The notes under the pieces are model-generated. The model made no database searches. It had not been told where the DNA came from and saw only the letters and a list, made by a program, of their open reading frames with translations. Below are positions 7,780-15,444 of a stretch of DNA of 64,000 nt, piece by piece; position 1 is the first letter of the stretch; each line of letters opens with the position of its first letter. Made by a program: the position numbers and the translations under genes. Location: NCBI GenBank assembly GCA_046154585.1, contig JBJXDX010000152.1:1-64000 (forward strand), read 5' to 3'. Origin of the DNA: CADEFX01 sp046154585 (lineage in GTDB: Bacteria; Pseudomonadota; Alphaproteobacteria; Rhizobiales; Hyphomicrobiaceae).

Positions 7780-8493
7780 ATGGCGTCCGACGACAAAGAG
7801 TTTAGGCTAGAAGCTGAGAACTTGGATTTGCGCCGCTTACTTGCGCAGGCGGGAGTTGATGCCGCCGAGCAAGAGGTCGCTCGAAAACTCCAACGCGTTC
7901 TGCTGGAGGAGCTGCACCATCGCGTGAAGAACAATCTCGCCACGGTGCAGGCGATAGTATCTCAAAGCCTCAAGGCTACTGAAAGCGTAGAGGAGGGGCG
8001 TAAGGCGATAGAAAGCCGCCTGTTCGCCCTCGGTCGCGTCCATGACCTCCTGTTGCAGACGACTTGGTCCAGGACCAAGCTGGCAGCGATACTAAAGGTT
8101 GCAACTGAACCGTTCGATACGCCATCGGCCCGACAGGTCTACACGCGAGCATCGAATTTCGACGTGTCGCCAGCGGCGGCCCTCCCGCTCGCCATGGTGC
8201 TCAACGAGCTATGTACGAATGCCGCCAAGTATGGCGCACTCTCCAGCGCCAAAGGCCGCGTGGACGTCGATGCCGCGGTGGACGATACGGGTGAGCGTTT
8301 CCGTCTGGTTTGGACAGAGAAGAACGGGCCGTCAGTTGCAAAACCGACACGACGAAGCTTCGGCTCGAAGTTAATTGAGCACGCCTTTGTAGCCCAGCTA
8401 CAGGGCACTGCGCGTCTTGAGTTTGATCCTGCAGGGGTGCGCTACGAACTGGAGGCCCCTACCGCCAGTCTGCTGGCACAAATTTCAAACTGA
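7780..8493 (+). CDS. HWE/HisKA_2-type sensor histidine kinase, no sensor domain
   Basis: A 237-residue kinase core. The phospho-acceptor block ELHHRVKNNLATVQAI holds His47, the N box is LNELCTNAAKYGALS (Asn142-Asn147), a W-x-E motif is at 178-180, and FGSKLIE follows at 194-200. The KNNL block and W-x-E are marks of the HWE group, although the N-box His that gives HWE its first letter is Asn here. No PAS, GAF or membrane segment precedes the kinase; residues 1-40 look like a coiled coil. ATG 7780 has GAGGG eight bases upstream; GTG 7774 is possible. The stop codon lies inside the right terminal repeat, so the element's end forms this gene's 3' end. Confidence 0.85.
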   Translation: MASDDKEFRLEAENLDLRRLLAQAGVDAAEQEVARKLQRVLLEELHHRVKNNLATVQAIVSQSLKATESVEEGRKAIESRLFALGRVHDLLLQTTWSRTKLAAILKVATEPFDTPSARQVYTRASNFDVSPAAALPLAMVLNELCTNAAKYGALSSAKGRVDVDAAVDDTGERFRLVWTEKNGPSVAKPTRRSFGSKLIEHAFVAQLQGTARLEFDPAGVRYELEAPTASLLAQISN

Positions 8494-8502
8494 GACACTA
8501 CC
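8475..8502 (-). repeat. Right terminal inverted repeat of the element
   Basis: An exact 28-base inverted copy of 7132-7159. It encodes the last six codons and the TGA stop of the kinase gene (8491-8493). Confidence 0.9.
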
Positions 8503-8510
8503 GGCGGAAT
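8503..8510. repeat. Target site duplication, right copy
   Basis: GGCGGAAT, identical to 7124-7131 on the other side of the element. Confidence 0.85.
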
Positions 8511-8536
8511 GGCTGGTACCGCCCGGCGGCGGGCGG

Positions 8537-9502
8537 CTACTGCATCACGACTTCGATCTGGACGGGCTCGCCGCTTTGGATGTTGAAGGAGCGGCGGAAG
8601 CTGCGGCCGCCCTGCTTGGCATTGACGACGTAGGCGCCGGGACCCAGCACATGCGCCGGCAGGGCCCCGACGCTCTCTTTGACAAGGTCGCCTTGCGCGT
8701 TGGCGATAGTCCATTGGGTGTCGGCCTGCGCCTCGCCGCCGGCACGCGTGACGAGCTTGAACGTGACCTTGGCGCCGGGATGCGTGATCATCGCTTCGGT
8801 GAGCTTGCCGGGCTCCACTGTCACGTCGGCGCGGACGACGGCGTTGGCATCGCCGTAAGTGCTGACGAGATGATAGATGCCCGCGTTCAGGCGTACGATC
8901 AGGCCCGGACGTCCGCTGCCCACGATCTTGCTGCGATTGCCGAGCTGGTCGGTCTCGCCGCTAAGGATTTCGTAGCTGACGGCGCGCTCGGGGGCCGCCT
9001 CGCCGGTGGAGAGCAGCGCATTCACCCGCAAGCCTCCGGCATTGAGCACGAACCGTTCCTGCACGGCTGAGCCGACCTCGACCTTGATCATGCGCGTGAG
9101 ATTTGCACGGCCGAACGAGGCGTTGATGATGTAATTGCCGGGAGGAAGCTTGATCTGCGGGCTGGCCTCGCGCCAGTTGCCTATGGCCTTGGGCTTTGCC
9201 TCGGAGGCACCCGGCTGCTCCTGGAAGATGCGCCAGACGACCCCCTGGTCGATGCGCTGACCGTCATCGGTGAGGAGAGCGACGAGGGTCACATCGCCGG
9301 TGGTCGATGCGGCTTTTGCTTCGGGCGCCGATCGGGGGACAATGGTTGTATTTTGCTGCGGAACAGCTTCGCCGGGACGAAACAGCCGGTCGGTCTGCAA
9401 TTCATTCTGCCAGCGCTGGACCTGCTGAGCCATGGCCTTGCCGAGCGGCATCGCGGCCAACGCGACGCCGACGGCGGCGAGCGCGCGCGCGGACCGGCGC
9501 AT
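8537..9502 (-). CDS. Secreted repeat-module protein, unknown function
   Basis: A protein of 321 residues beginning with a clear signal peptide (MRRSARALAAVGVALAAMP, cleavage near AMAQ). The mature part holds about three copies of a beta-rich module with the pattern L..G.Y.v....G......i.V..G......f.L: LPPGNYIINASFGRANL, LNAGIYHLVSTYGDANAV and LGPGAYVVNAKQGGRSF. The same module occurs in the VWA protein directly upstream on the same strand. I chose the ATG at 9502 for its GAGGA box; an ATG at 9526 lacks one. It is probably extracytoplasmic. No enzyme motif is visible. Confidence 0.75.
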   Translation of the reverse strand: MRRSARALAAVGVALAAMPLGKAMAQQVQRWQNELQTDRLFRPGEAVPQQNTTIVPRSAPEAKAASTTGDVTLVALLTDDGQRIDQGVVWRIFQEQPGASEAKPKAIGNWREASPQIKLPPGNYIINASFGRANLTRMIKVEVGSAVQERFVLNAGGLRVNALLSTGEAAPERAVSYEILSGETDQLGNRSKIVGSGRPGLIVRLNAGIYHLVSTYGDANAVVRADVTVEPGKLTEAMITHPGAKVTFKLVTRAGGEAQADTQWTIANAQGDLVKESVGALPAHVLGPGAYVVNAKQGGRSFRRSFNIQSGEPVQIEVVMQ

Positions 9503-9600
9503 GGCAGTATGTCCTCGTTTCCACATAGGGCTTGTCCGGCGCTGGACGAGGCGACTCAAGCCGCCCTTCGGCGGCAGATCACAGGCTTTTGCGGGCAACA

Positions 9601-11625
9601 TCAAGGCACGGAGGGCTGAGCTGTGAACTGGATAATGCGGTTGTCGCGGGGTTTGACCTCAAATTTGGCCTCGATGCGGCGGTCGCGATGCTCCGCCTGG
9701 ACCGAATAGGCGCCGGCTTTCAGGATGCCGATGGGCTGGGCCTCGTTGGTCAGCCAGACGGTGCGGCCGCTCGGATCCTTCACCTCCCAGAAGACGTCCG
9801 AGTGCAGCTGCGAACCTTGCGGCTCGGTGAGGATCAGACGCACGACGCCGGCGTCATGGTCCATGACGATCTCGTCCTTGGCGCCGGGTTTGAGATCTAT
9901 GGTGCGCTCTGCCCGGGCATTCAGCGGTCCGAGACGGCTTTCAATGCGGTAGCGACCGGGAGCCAGGTCGAAGGTGGCCGTCAGCCTGCTCGCCTGGGCG
10001 ACCTCGACCGGTTGTGCGTCCAGGCGAAGCACCCGGTAGACCGCGACATCGGTCGAGTCGGGTCGTCCGCCCGCGATGGTGGAGGACAGAGATAGCCGAG
10101 CCGATCCGGTCACGATGGTCCGGCGCTCGACTTCGCCGGGGCGAACGGCGACGCGCTCGCGGACCTCAGCGGCGCCGTGGCGGACGACGATGTGATACGT
10201 GCCGGCCGCAAGCGTGAACGATGGCCGCACGGCAGAGGACCGGGCGAGTTCCCTGCGGCCTTGCGGAGCGTCGGGATCATCCTCGAGAATTTGGAAGACT
10301 GCGTTCTCGAGTGGAGCGCCGTTCGGCGTGGCCGAGGCCTGTAGCTCGATCTCGCCGGTCATGAGGGGCATATCGAGACGACCACGCGTGCCGGCGGCAA
10401 CGATCACTGATTTGTCGTTGCGGTACAGCCCGTGCGTGAGGCTGACGACGTAGGGTCCGGCTGGCAACGCGATTTCCGATTGCGGTGTGCGAATGATGAT
10501 GAGCGGATCGCCAGGCCGGGCCGTCGATGCACCGCGTGCACCGGCCAAAGGTTTCGAGATCGCAAAGACCGGGACGGGGCCGGACATAGCGCCACGCTGG
10601 CCGGTCGTGGCAAGGCGGATGGTGCCGCCATTCAAGATCATGTCGACCTGTTGCGTTGCGGACGTGTCAACGTCGACCGTTTGCTTGGCGGAGACGAGGC
10701 CCCATTGCACGTCGATGTCGTAGCGTCCGCTGGGTAAGTCGAAGAGCGATAACGTTGCGTTCTCGCCCTGATAGAGAGCATTGCCGGACGTATCGCCTGT
10801 CCTCCCGATGCGCCAACGCACCGGAACATCGAGAGTCTCGCCGCCGGCGGACAGTGCCGCGGTAAGATGCAGGCCGGGCTTCAAGGGACGTCGCTCATCC
10901 CGCGTCACCGGGCGCGGTGGCGGCACAGCCGTGCCTGGCGACAGGCTGGCCGCGATCAGTGCGTCGGAGATGGCCTTCGTCAGCTCGCCAGGTGTTTGTG
11001 CGTCGTGCAGCTTTCCCCCCGTGATGCGCGCGACGCAGGCCATGCGCTGGGCGTCCTCGAGCCTCTGTCCGACCGAAACGACCTGGATCGCGACGCCGGG
11101 GTGCGTCCTGTTGATTTCGGCGGCAGCAGCGCAGGGATCCTGCTGGCAATTGTCGGGGTCGTCATGAATGAGGACAATGCCGCCGGCAGCGGTCCCGCCT
11201 AACGCCTGCGCTGCGTCCTTGATCGCCAGCGCCAGCGGGCTGCGGCCCTTCGGGTTAAGCCGGTCCGTCGCGGCCGCGATGCGGGCCGGGTCCAATGGGG
11301 CCAGCGGCTCCAGCACTTCAAAGTCGGTGCAGTCATTGGTGCGGCGGTGGCCGAAGGCGGCGAGACCAACCCGCGTGTCCTTGCGCAGGCGCGGCAACGC
11401 GTCTTTGAGCGCCGAGCGGGTCAGAACCAGTTTCGACTGCCTCTCGTTCTTGAATTTGGCCCACATGGAGCCGGAGGCATCGAAGACGATCATAACATTG
11501 GGGGTGTCGGCGGCGGTGGCGCCCGTGGCCGTGAAGCAAAGCGCAAGGATAGCCAGAAGGGTCAGGCAATAAGCCCGCCAACATTGGAATCGTTCCCGAT
11601 ATGGCCGCGATGGTGCCGCCGTCAT
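9601..11625 (-). CDS. Secreted VWA-domain protein with C-terminal repeat modules
   Basis: A 674-residue protein. A signal peptide or membrane anchor (LTLLAILALCFTATGATAA) is followed by a von Willebrand A domain with a MIDAS motif, DASGS at residues 49-53 (FDASGSMWAK). The VWA domain ends near residue 230. After it come about five repeats of the module also found in the next gene, for example LPSGRYDIDVQWG, LPAGPYVVSLTHG, LAAGTYHIVVRHG, LAPGRYRIESRLG and LKAGAYSVQAEHR. This suggests an extracellular or periplasmic adhesion or envelope-stress role, which is inference. ATG 11625 is the first start placing the signal peptide well. The 98-bp gap to the downstream gene suggests an operon. Confidence 0.8.
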   Translation of the reverse strand: MTAAPSRPYRERFQCWRAYCLTLLAILALCFTATGATAADTPNVMIVFDASGSMWAKFKNERQSKLVLTRSALKDALPRLRKDTRVGLAAFGHRRTNDCTDFEVLEPLAPLDPARIAAATDRLNPKGRSPLALAIKDAAQALGGTAAGGIVLIHDDPDNCQQDPCAAAAEINRTHPGVAIQVVSVGQRLEDAQRMACVARITGGKLHDAQTPGELTKAISDALIAASLSPGTAVPPPRPVTRDERRPLKPGLHLTAALSAGGETLDVPVRWRIGRTGDTSGNALYQGENATLSLFDLPSGRYDIDVQWGLVSAKQTVDVDTSATQQVDMILNGGTIRLATTGQRGAMSGPVPVFAISKPLAGARGASTARPGDPLIIIRTPQSEIALPAGPYVVSLTHGLYRNDKSVIVAAGTRGRLDMPLMTGEIELQASATPNGAPLENAVFQILEDDPDAPQGRRELARSSAVRPSFTLAAGTYHIVVRHGAAEVRERVAVRPGEVERRTIVTGSARLSLSSTIAGGRPDSTDVAVYRVLRLDAQPVEVAQASRLTATFDLAPGRYRIESRLGPLNARAERTIDLKPGAKDEIVMDHDAGVVRLILTEPQGSQLHSDVFWEVKDPSGRTVWLTNEAQPIGILKAGAYSVQAEHRDRRIEAKFEVKPRDNRIIQFTAQPSVP

Positions 11626-11693
11626 GGCAGCATTGTACAGCAGACCGATTTGAGTTAGCGAGAGGCTGTAATCACGCGGTCGAAAGGGTAGCA

Positions 11694-12272
11694 ATGACGC
11701 CTATGAGTGTTCTCGACCTCCTCAAAACGCGCCGATCCGTCAAGGCGGCCATGCTGACCACGCCGGGGCCTACGGCTGCCGATCTGGACGATATTCTCAC
11801 ATGCGCCAGTCGCGTGCCCGATCACAAGAAGCTGGTGCCGTGGCGCTTTATTGTCTTCGAAGGAGAGGCCCGGCAAACCTTCGGAGACGTCCTGGCGCGC
11901 ACGCTGCAAGCCGAGGACAAGGAGCAGCCGTCGGCGGTTCGTCTCGAACTCGAGCGAGGCCGCCTGATGCGTGCACCGACGGTGGTATGTGTCGTGTCGC
12001 GCGTGGTGCCGTCCACGGGTGCGCCCGAATGGGAGCAGGTTCTTTCCTGCGGTGCGGCCGCGCACAATCTCTGCCTCGCGGCCAATGCGATGGGCTTCGG
12101 GACGTGCTGGATCACCGAGTGGTATTCCTACAGCCCTGCTGTGCGCGCTGCGCTGAAGTTGACCGACAATGAGCGCGTCGCCGGTTTCGTATTCATCGGC
12201 ACGGCGAAGGAGCGACAGGCCGATCGCGAGCGTCCGGTCTTGTCAGACATCGTCTCTCGCTGGCATGCTTGA
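11694..12272 (+). CDS. Nitroreductase family protein
   Basis: An FMN-dependent nitroreductase-fold protein of 192 residues. The N-terminal RRSVKA flavin-phosphate block, the CASRVPDHKKLVPWRFIV segment and the C-terminal AAHNLCLAANAMGFGTCWITEW region match the YdjA/RutE-like subgroup. The ATG at 11694 has AAAGGG five bases upstream. A divergent VWA gene lies upstream with little spacing. The flavin reductase gene starts 24 bp after its stop, so the two could share flavin chemistry. The substrate is unknown. Confidence 0.85.
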   Translation: MTPMSVLDLLKTRRSVKAAMLTTPGPTAADLDDILTCASRVPDHKKLVPWRFIVFEGEARQTFGDVLARTLQAEDKEQPSAVRLELERGRLMRAPTVVCVVSRVVPSTGAPEWEQVLSCGAAAHNLCLAANAMGFGTCWITEWYSYSPAVRAALKLTDNERVAGFVFIGTAKERQADRERPVLSDIVSRWHA

Positions 12273-12295
12273 GATGCAACTCAGGAGCGACACCA

Positions 12296-12949
12296 GTGTT
12301 CTATGATTCCATCGAGAACAAGCACGGCCTGAAGCATGATCCCTACAAGGCGCTTATCACGCCGCGTCCGATCGGCTGGATTTCGACCGTCAGCAAGGAT
12401 GGGGTCGCCAACATTGCGCCCTACAGCTTCTTCAACGCGGTCGGCGAGCGGCCGCACTACGTCGTGTTCTCGTCCTCGGACATGAAGGACAGCCTGAGGA
12501 ATGTCGAGGAAACGGGCGAGTTCACGTTCTCGCTGGCGACGTGGGATCTGCGCTTCAAGATGAATACGACGTCGGCGTCCGTGCCGCACGGCGTCGACGA
12601 ATATCCGATCGCGGGATTGACCGCCGCCCCCTCCAAACTCGTGAAGCCGCCGCGGGTGAAGGAAAGCCCGGCCGCGCTCGAGTGTCGGCACTGGAAGACG
12701 ATCGAGCTGCCGCCGGCTGCACCACACCATCGAGGAACCTACTCGGTGGTGTTCGGGCTGGTCGTCGGCATCCATATCGACGACACGTTCGTGAAGGACG
12801 GCATTGTCGATACCGGGGCCATGCGTCCCATCGCGCGGCTCGGTTACATGGATTACGCCGTCGTGACGCCTGAAACGATTTTCACGATCAACCGCCCCGA
12901 GGTGGATAAGGAAGGCCGGATCATTCCAGCGTCCGTGGCGGCGGAGTAG
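12296..12949 (+). CDS. Flavin reductase family (FMN-binding split-barrel) protein
   Basis: A 217-residue protein of the flavoredoxin/flavin reductase family: ALITPRPIGWISTVSKDGVANIAPYSFFN binds FMN, and YVVFSSS...KDSLRNVEETGEFTFSL continues the split barrel. I place the start at the GTG at 12296, which has AGGAG eight bases upstream and gives an FYDSIENKHG N-terminus typical of the group. It likely forms an operon with the nitroreductase. Its stop converges on the CoA-lyase gene, overlapping it by about 29 bases. Confidence 0.85.
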   Translation: MFYDSIENKHGLKHDPYKALITPRPIGWISTVSKDGVANIAPYSFFNAVGERPHYVVFSSSDMKDSLRNVEETGEFTFSLATWDLRFKMNTTSASVPHGVDEYPIAGLTAAPSKLVKPPRVKESPAALECRHWKTIELPPAAPHHRGTYSVVFGLVVGIHIDDTFVKDGIVDTGAMRPIARLGYMDYAVVTPETIFTINRPEVDKEGRIIPASVAAE

Positions 12950-13832
12950 GCGGCAGCACGCTGGCAACCTTTGCCCGTGCCAGCACTTTTTGCGCCAGTT
13001 TCAGATGCGGCTGATCCAGCATCTTGCCGTTGAGGCTCGCCACTCCGGCGCCCGGGTTGTCGGCAAAGGCGCGCACGATCGTGTGCGCATGCTCGATCTC
13101 GATGGCGCTCGGCGTGAACATCTCGTTGATGACCGCGATCTGGTTGGGATGAATGGCCATCTTGCCGGTGAAGCCATCTTGCGCGGCTTCCTCGCACTCG
13201 CGCCGGAGGCCCGCCTCGTCGCGAAAATCGACGAAAACCGTATCGATCGGTTCGACGTCCGCGGCTGCCGCGGTGAGCAGGCATAGATCACGCACGAGGC
13301 GGTAGGGAGAGCTCAGCCCGCGGCCAGCCCGGCGGCTCAAGAGCGAGCCGACCACGGCGGACAGATCTTCTGCACCCCAACTCATGCCGACGATGCGCGA
13401 GCTGGCACCGATATAAGTCGAGAGCTGCAGCACGGACGCCGGCGTCTCCGTGACAATGGGCAGAATGCGCGCCGGGCGATCGCGCAGTCCGGCTTGCTCC
13501 TCGGCATGACCAAGGGCGATCGACAGGCGGTGGACGTCCTGACCTGAGTTGGGCTTGGGTTGGACGATGCCGTCAGGCCCCGCAGGCATGACAGCGGCAA
13601 TGTCGGCCTCCACGTCGGCGCTATCGAGGGGATTGACGCGCACGTAGAGAAGCGGCCGGCTAGGTTTCTCGCGCACCGACTTGATGAATTCCGCGGCGAG
13701 CGCGCGCGCCTGCGGGCGATGCGCGGCGGCAACCGAATCTTCGAGATCGAGAATCAAGGTATCGGCGCCGGCTGATAATGCCTTGCTGAGCTTCCGCTCG
13801 CTGTCGGCCGGAACGAACAAGAGCGAGCGCAT
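12921..13832 (-). CDS. HpcH/HpaI aldolase / CoA ester lyase (CitE-like)
   Basis: A 303-residue TIM-barrel lyase of the citrate lyase beta/malyl-CoA lyase family. Signatures: RSLLFVPADSERKL, LDLEDSVA (metal-binding acidic residues), LYVRVNPLDS, PKPNSGQDV, the PIVTETPASVL block and GFTGKMAIHPNQI. CitE proteins cleave or hydrolyse malyl-CoA-type thioesters. The MaoC hydratase gene ends six bases before its ATG, so the two are co-expressed. Malyl-CoA, methylmalyl-CoA or citramalyl-CoA could be the substrate; the sequence does not decide. Confidence 0.87.
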   Translation of the reverse strand: MRSLLFVPADSERKLSKALSAGADTLILDLEDSVAAAHRPQARALAAEFIKSVREKPSRPLLYVRVNPLDSADVEADIAAVMPAGPDGIVQPKPNSGQDVHRLSIALGHAEEQAGLRDRPARILPIVTETPASVLQLSTYIGASSRIVGMSWGAEDLSAVVGSLLSRRAGRGLSSPYRLVRDLCLLTAAAADVEPIDTVFVDFRDEAGLRRECEEAAQDGFTGKMAIHPNQIAVINEMFTPSAIEIEHAHTIVRAFADNPGAGVASLNGKMLDQPHLKLAQKVLARAKVASVLPPTPPPRTLE

Positions 13833-13837
13833 GATCT

Positions 13838-14311
13838 TTACGCTTTCTGTTTTGCCTTGGTCTTTGGCTTGGTATGCATGAACGCCTGCCGGAGGCACTC
13901 AGCCACCAATTCACCATGCTGATTGAAGGCGCGATGGCGGAAGACGACGATCCCGGCGTCGGGACGTGACGCGCTCTTGCGTTTGGACACGACTTCGGTG
14001 GTGGCACGTATAGTATCTCCGGCGAAGACGGGCCTGGGAAATTTCACATCGGTCATGCCGAGATTGGCGATGGTCGTGCCGAGCGTCGTGTCGGACACGG
14101 ATATGCCGATCATCAGTCCGAGCGTGAAGATGCTGTTGACGAGCGGCTTGCCCCATTCGGACTCCGCAGCGAATTGATGGTCGATATGCAGCGGCTGCGG
14201 ATTGTGCGTGAGGCAGGAGAACAACGTATTGTCCATATCCGTCGCCGTGCGACGGATGGCGTGCTCGATCACGCGCCCAACCTGCAGCTCGTCATAGTAC
14301 AGGCCCTGCAT
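13838..14311 (-). CDS. MaoC family dehydratase
   Basis: A single hot-dog-fold MaoC domain of 157 residues: DNTLFSCLTHNPQPLHID holds the hydratase His/Asn pair, followed by FTLGLMIG, then the FPRPVFAGDTIRATTEV block. Family members hydrate enoyl-CoA thioesters. It is much shorter than the two-domain mesaconyl-CoA hydratase. Together with the CitE-like gene just downstream it forms a two-step module (hydrate an unsaturated dicarboxylyl-CoA, then cleave it), which is inference. The ATG at 14311 follows a GGGA box; the longer frame upstream has no support. Confidence 0.85.
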   Translation of the reverse strand: MQGLYYDELQVGRVIEHAIRRTATDMDNTLFSCLTHNPQPLHIDHQFAAESEWGKPLVNSIFTLGLMIGISVSDTTLGTTIANLGMTDVKFPRPVFAGDTIRATTEVVSKRKSASRPDAGIVVFRHRAFNQHGELVAECLRQAFMHTKPKTKAKQKA

Positions 14312-14438
14312 TCTTGTGTCCCGTCGCGTTGATCCCCCAGCATGATCCGCATGCGTTGTGCGCTGGCCGGGGCCGGTTGGCAAGATCCTCAGTGATATTC
14401 CAACCTCAGGGCGGATCGCACGATTTTCGGTTGTGCGT

Positions 14439-15221
14439 TTAGTAGCGGAATTGCTCGGAGAGGATGCGCTCATCCAGACTGTGGCCGGGGTCGAACATCA
14501 TGAAAAGCTCGACTTGGCGCGCCTCGGCGACGCGAACTTTGGTGACGTTCCGCGTCTCGACGTTGTCGGCGACGGCACTGACGGGGCGTTTGCCGGCCTC
14601 CAGGACGTCGATGCTGATGATGGCCCGGTTCGGCAGGAGCGCGCCTCTCCAGCGCCTGGGCCGGAATGCGCTGATGGGCGTCAAGGCGAGCAGGGGCGCG
14701 TTGATCGGCAGGATGGGTCCATACGCTGACAGATTGTAAGCCGTGGAACCCGCGGGCGTGGCAACGAGGACTCCGTCGCAGGAAAGCTCCTCGAGACGGA
14801 CCTGGCCGTCAACCGAGATCCGAAGCTTGGCAGCCTGATGCGTCTCGCGGAACAACGAAACCTCGTTGATGGCGAGGCTCTCGTGCTGCCGGCCCTGCGT
14901 ATCCTCCGCAAGCATCGATAGGGGATGGATGCGGCTGATCTCGGCCCGCTCGAGACGGGCGACAAGGTCGCCCTCGTGATAGTCGTTCATGAGAAAGCCG
15001 ACGGAGCCGCGATGCATGCCGTAGATCGGCAAGCGATCGTGCATGACGCGGTGCAGCGTCTGCAGCATCAGGCCGTCGCCGCCCAGAGCGACGACGGCGT
15101 CGGCCTTGGACAGGTCGGCGTTGCCGTACATCTCGGTCAGTTTTGCGAGCGCGTCCTGCGCCGCGGGCACGTCGCTCGCGACGAACGCAATCCGCTCAAA
15201 TTTCTGGTATTTTTTTGCCAT
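14439..15221 (-). CDS. nadK: NAD kinase
   Basis: A 260-residue ATP-NAD kinase that phosphorylates NAD to NADP. The family GGDG motif is at residues 47-50 (VALGGDGLMLQTLH), followed by GMHRGSVGFLMNDY and the second conserved loop DGVLVATPAGSTAYNLSAYGPILP. Length matches alphaproteobacterial NadK. It starts at the ATG at 15221. The region upstream contains two miniature repeats, so its promoter must lie within or next to them. Confidence 0.93.
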   Translation of the reverse strand: MAKKYQKFERIAFVASDVPAAQDALAKLTEMYGNADLSKADAVVALGGDGLMLQTLHRVMHDRLPIYGMHRGSVGFLMNDYHEGDLVARLERAEISRIHPLSMLAEDTQGRQHESLAINEVSLFRETHQAAKLRISVDGQVRLEELSCDGVLVATPAGSTAYNLSAYGPILPINAPLLALTPISAFRPRRWRGALLPNRAIISIDVLEAGKRPVSAVADNVETRNVTKVRVAEARQVELFMMFDPGHSLDERILSEQFRY

Positions 15222-15265
15222 TCTGGCGGAGCGCTCATGACATGCAGGAAGCCGTCAACCGGCTG

Positions 15266-15337
15266 GTGTCCCGATTCCGAAGTTCGCCTGATCTCGATGC
15301 TAGGTCTGGGAGCGAACTTCGGAATCCAAAGGGACAC
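15266..15337. repeat. Miniature inverted-repeat unit, about 72 bp
   Basis: Two arms face each other: TGTCCC followed by GATTCCGAAGTTCGC (15267-15287), and GCGAACTTCGGAATC followed by CAAA and GGGACA (15312-15336). The inner 15 bp match perfectly and the outer six match, but the left arm lacks four bases present in the right. This looks like a shrunken transposon with both ends preserved. Confidence 0.6.
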
Positions 15338-15353
15338 TAGCATCATAGACTTG

Positions 15354-15429
15354 CTAGTGTGATTCAGATCGAGAAATCCGCTCCAAGATGTGCGGCAAAT
15401 GCCGGCGAATTTCTCAATCATGACACTAG
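15354..15429. repeat. MITE-like element flanked by CTAG
   Basis: The unit begins CTAGTGTGATTCAGATCGAG and ends AATTTCTCAATCATGACACTAG, imperfect inverted repeats sharing GCTAGTGT, GATT and GAGAAAT. Both ends are CTAG, the preferred target of IS630/mariner-type transposases, which duplicate TA. A third CTAG is at 15337-15340. The right end abuts the ribosome-binding site of cutA. Confidence 0.55.
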
Positions 15430-15444
15430 CGGAGGCTCGCTCAA

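Larger units (their letters stand above)
7132..8502. mobile_element. Transposase-less transposon (mobile insertion cassette-like)
   Basis: A 1371-bp unit is bounded by 28-bp perfect inverted repeats (7132-7159 and 8475-8502, outer end GGTAGTGTCTCAGTTTG) and by an 8-bp direct duplication, GGCGGAAT. Inside are a RhuM-like gene fragment, a small basic protein gene and a histidine kinase gene, but no transposase frame. Perfect ends and an intact duplication imply recent movement, presumably by a transposase acting in trans. This matches the published concept of a mobile insertion cassette. IS families with 8-bp duplications and GG-starting ends (IS1595, ISL3, IS256) are possible sources; I cannot assign one. 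Confidence 0.88.

Noticed and set aside
13001..13291. Alternative frames within the CoA-lyase gene
   Set aside because: The family motifs of the lyase are all in one frame, so the others are shadows.
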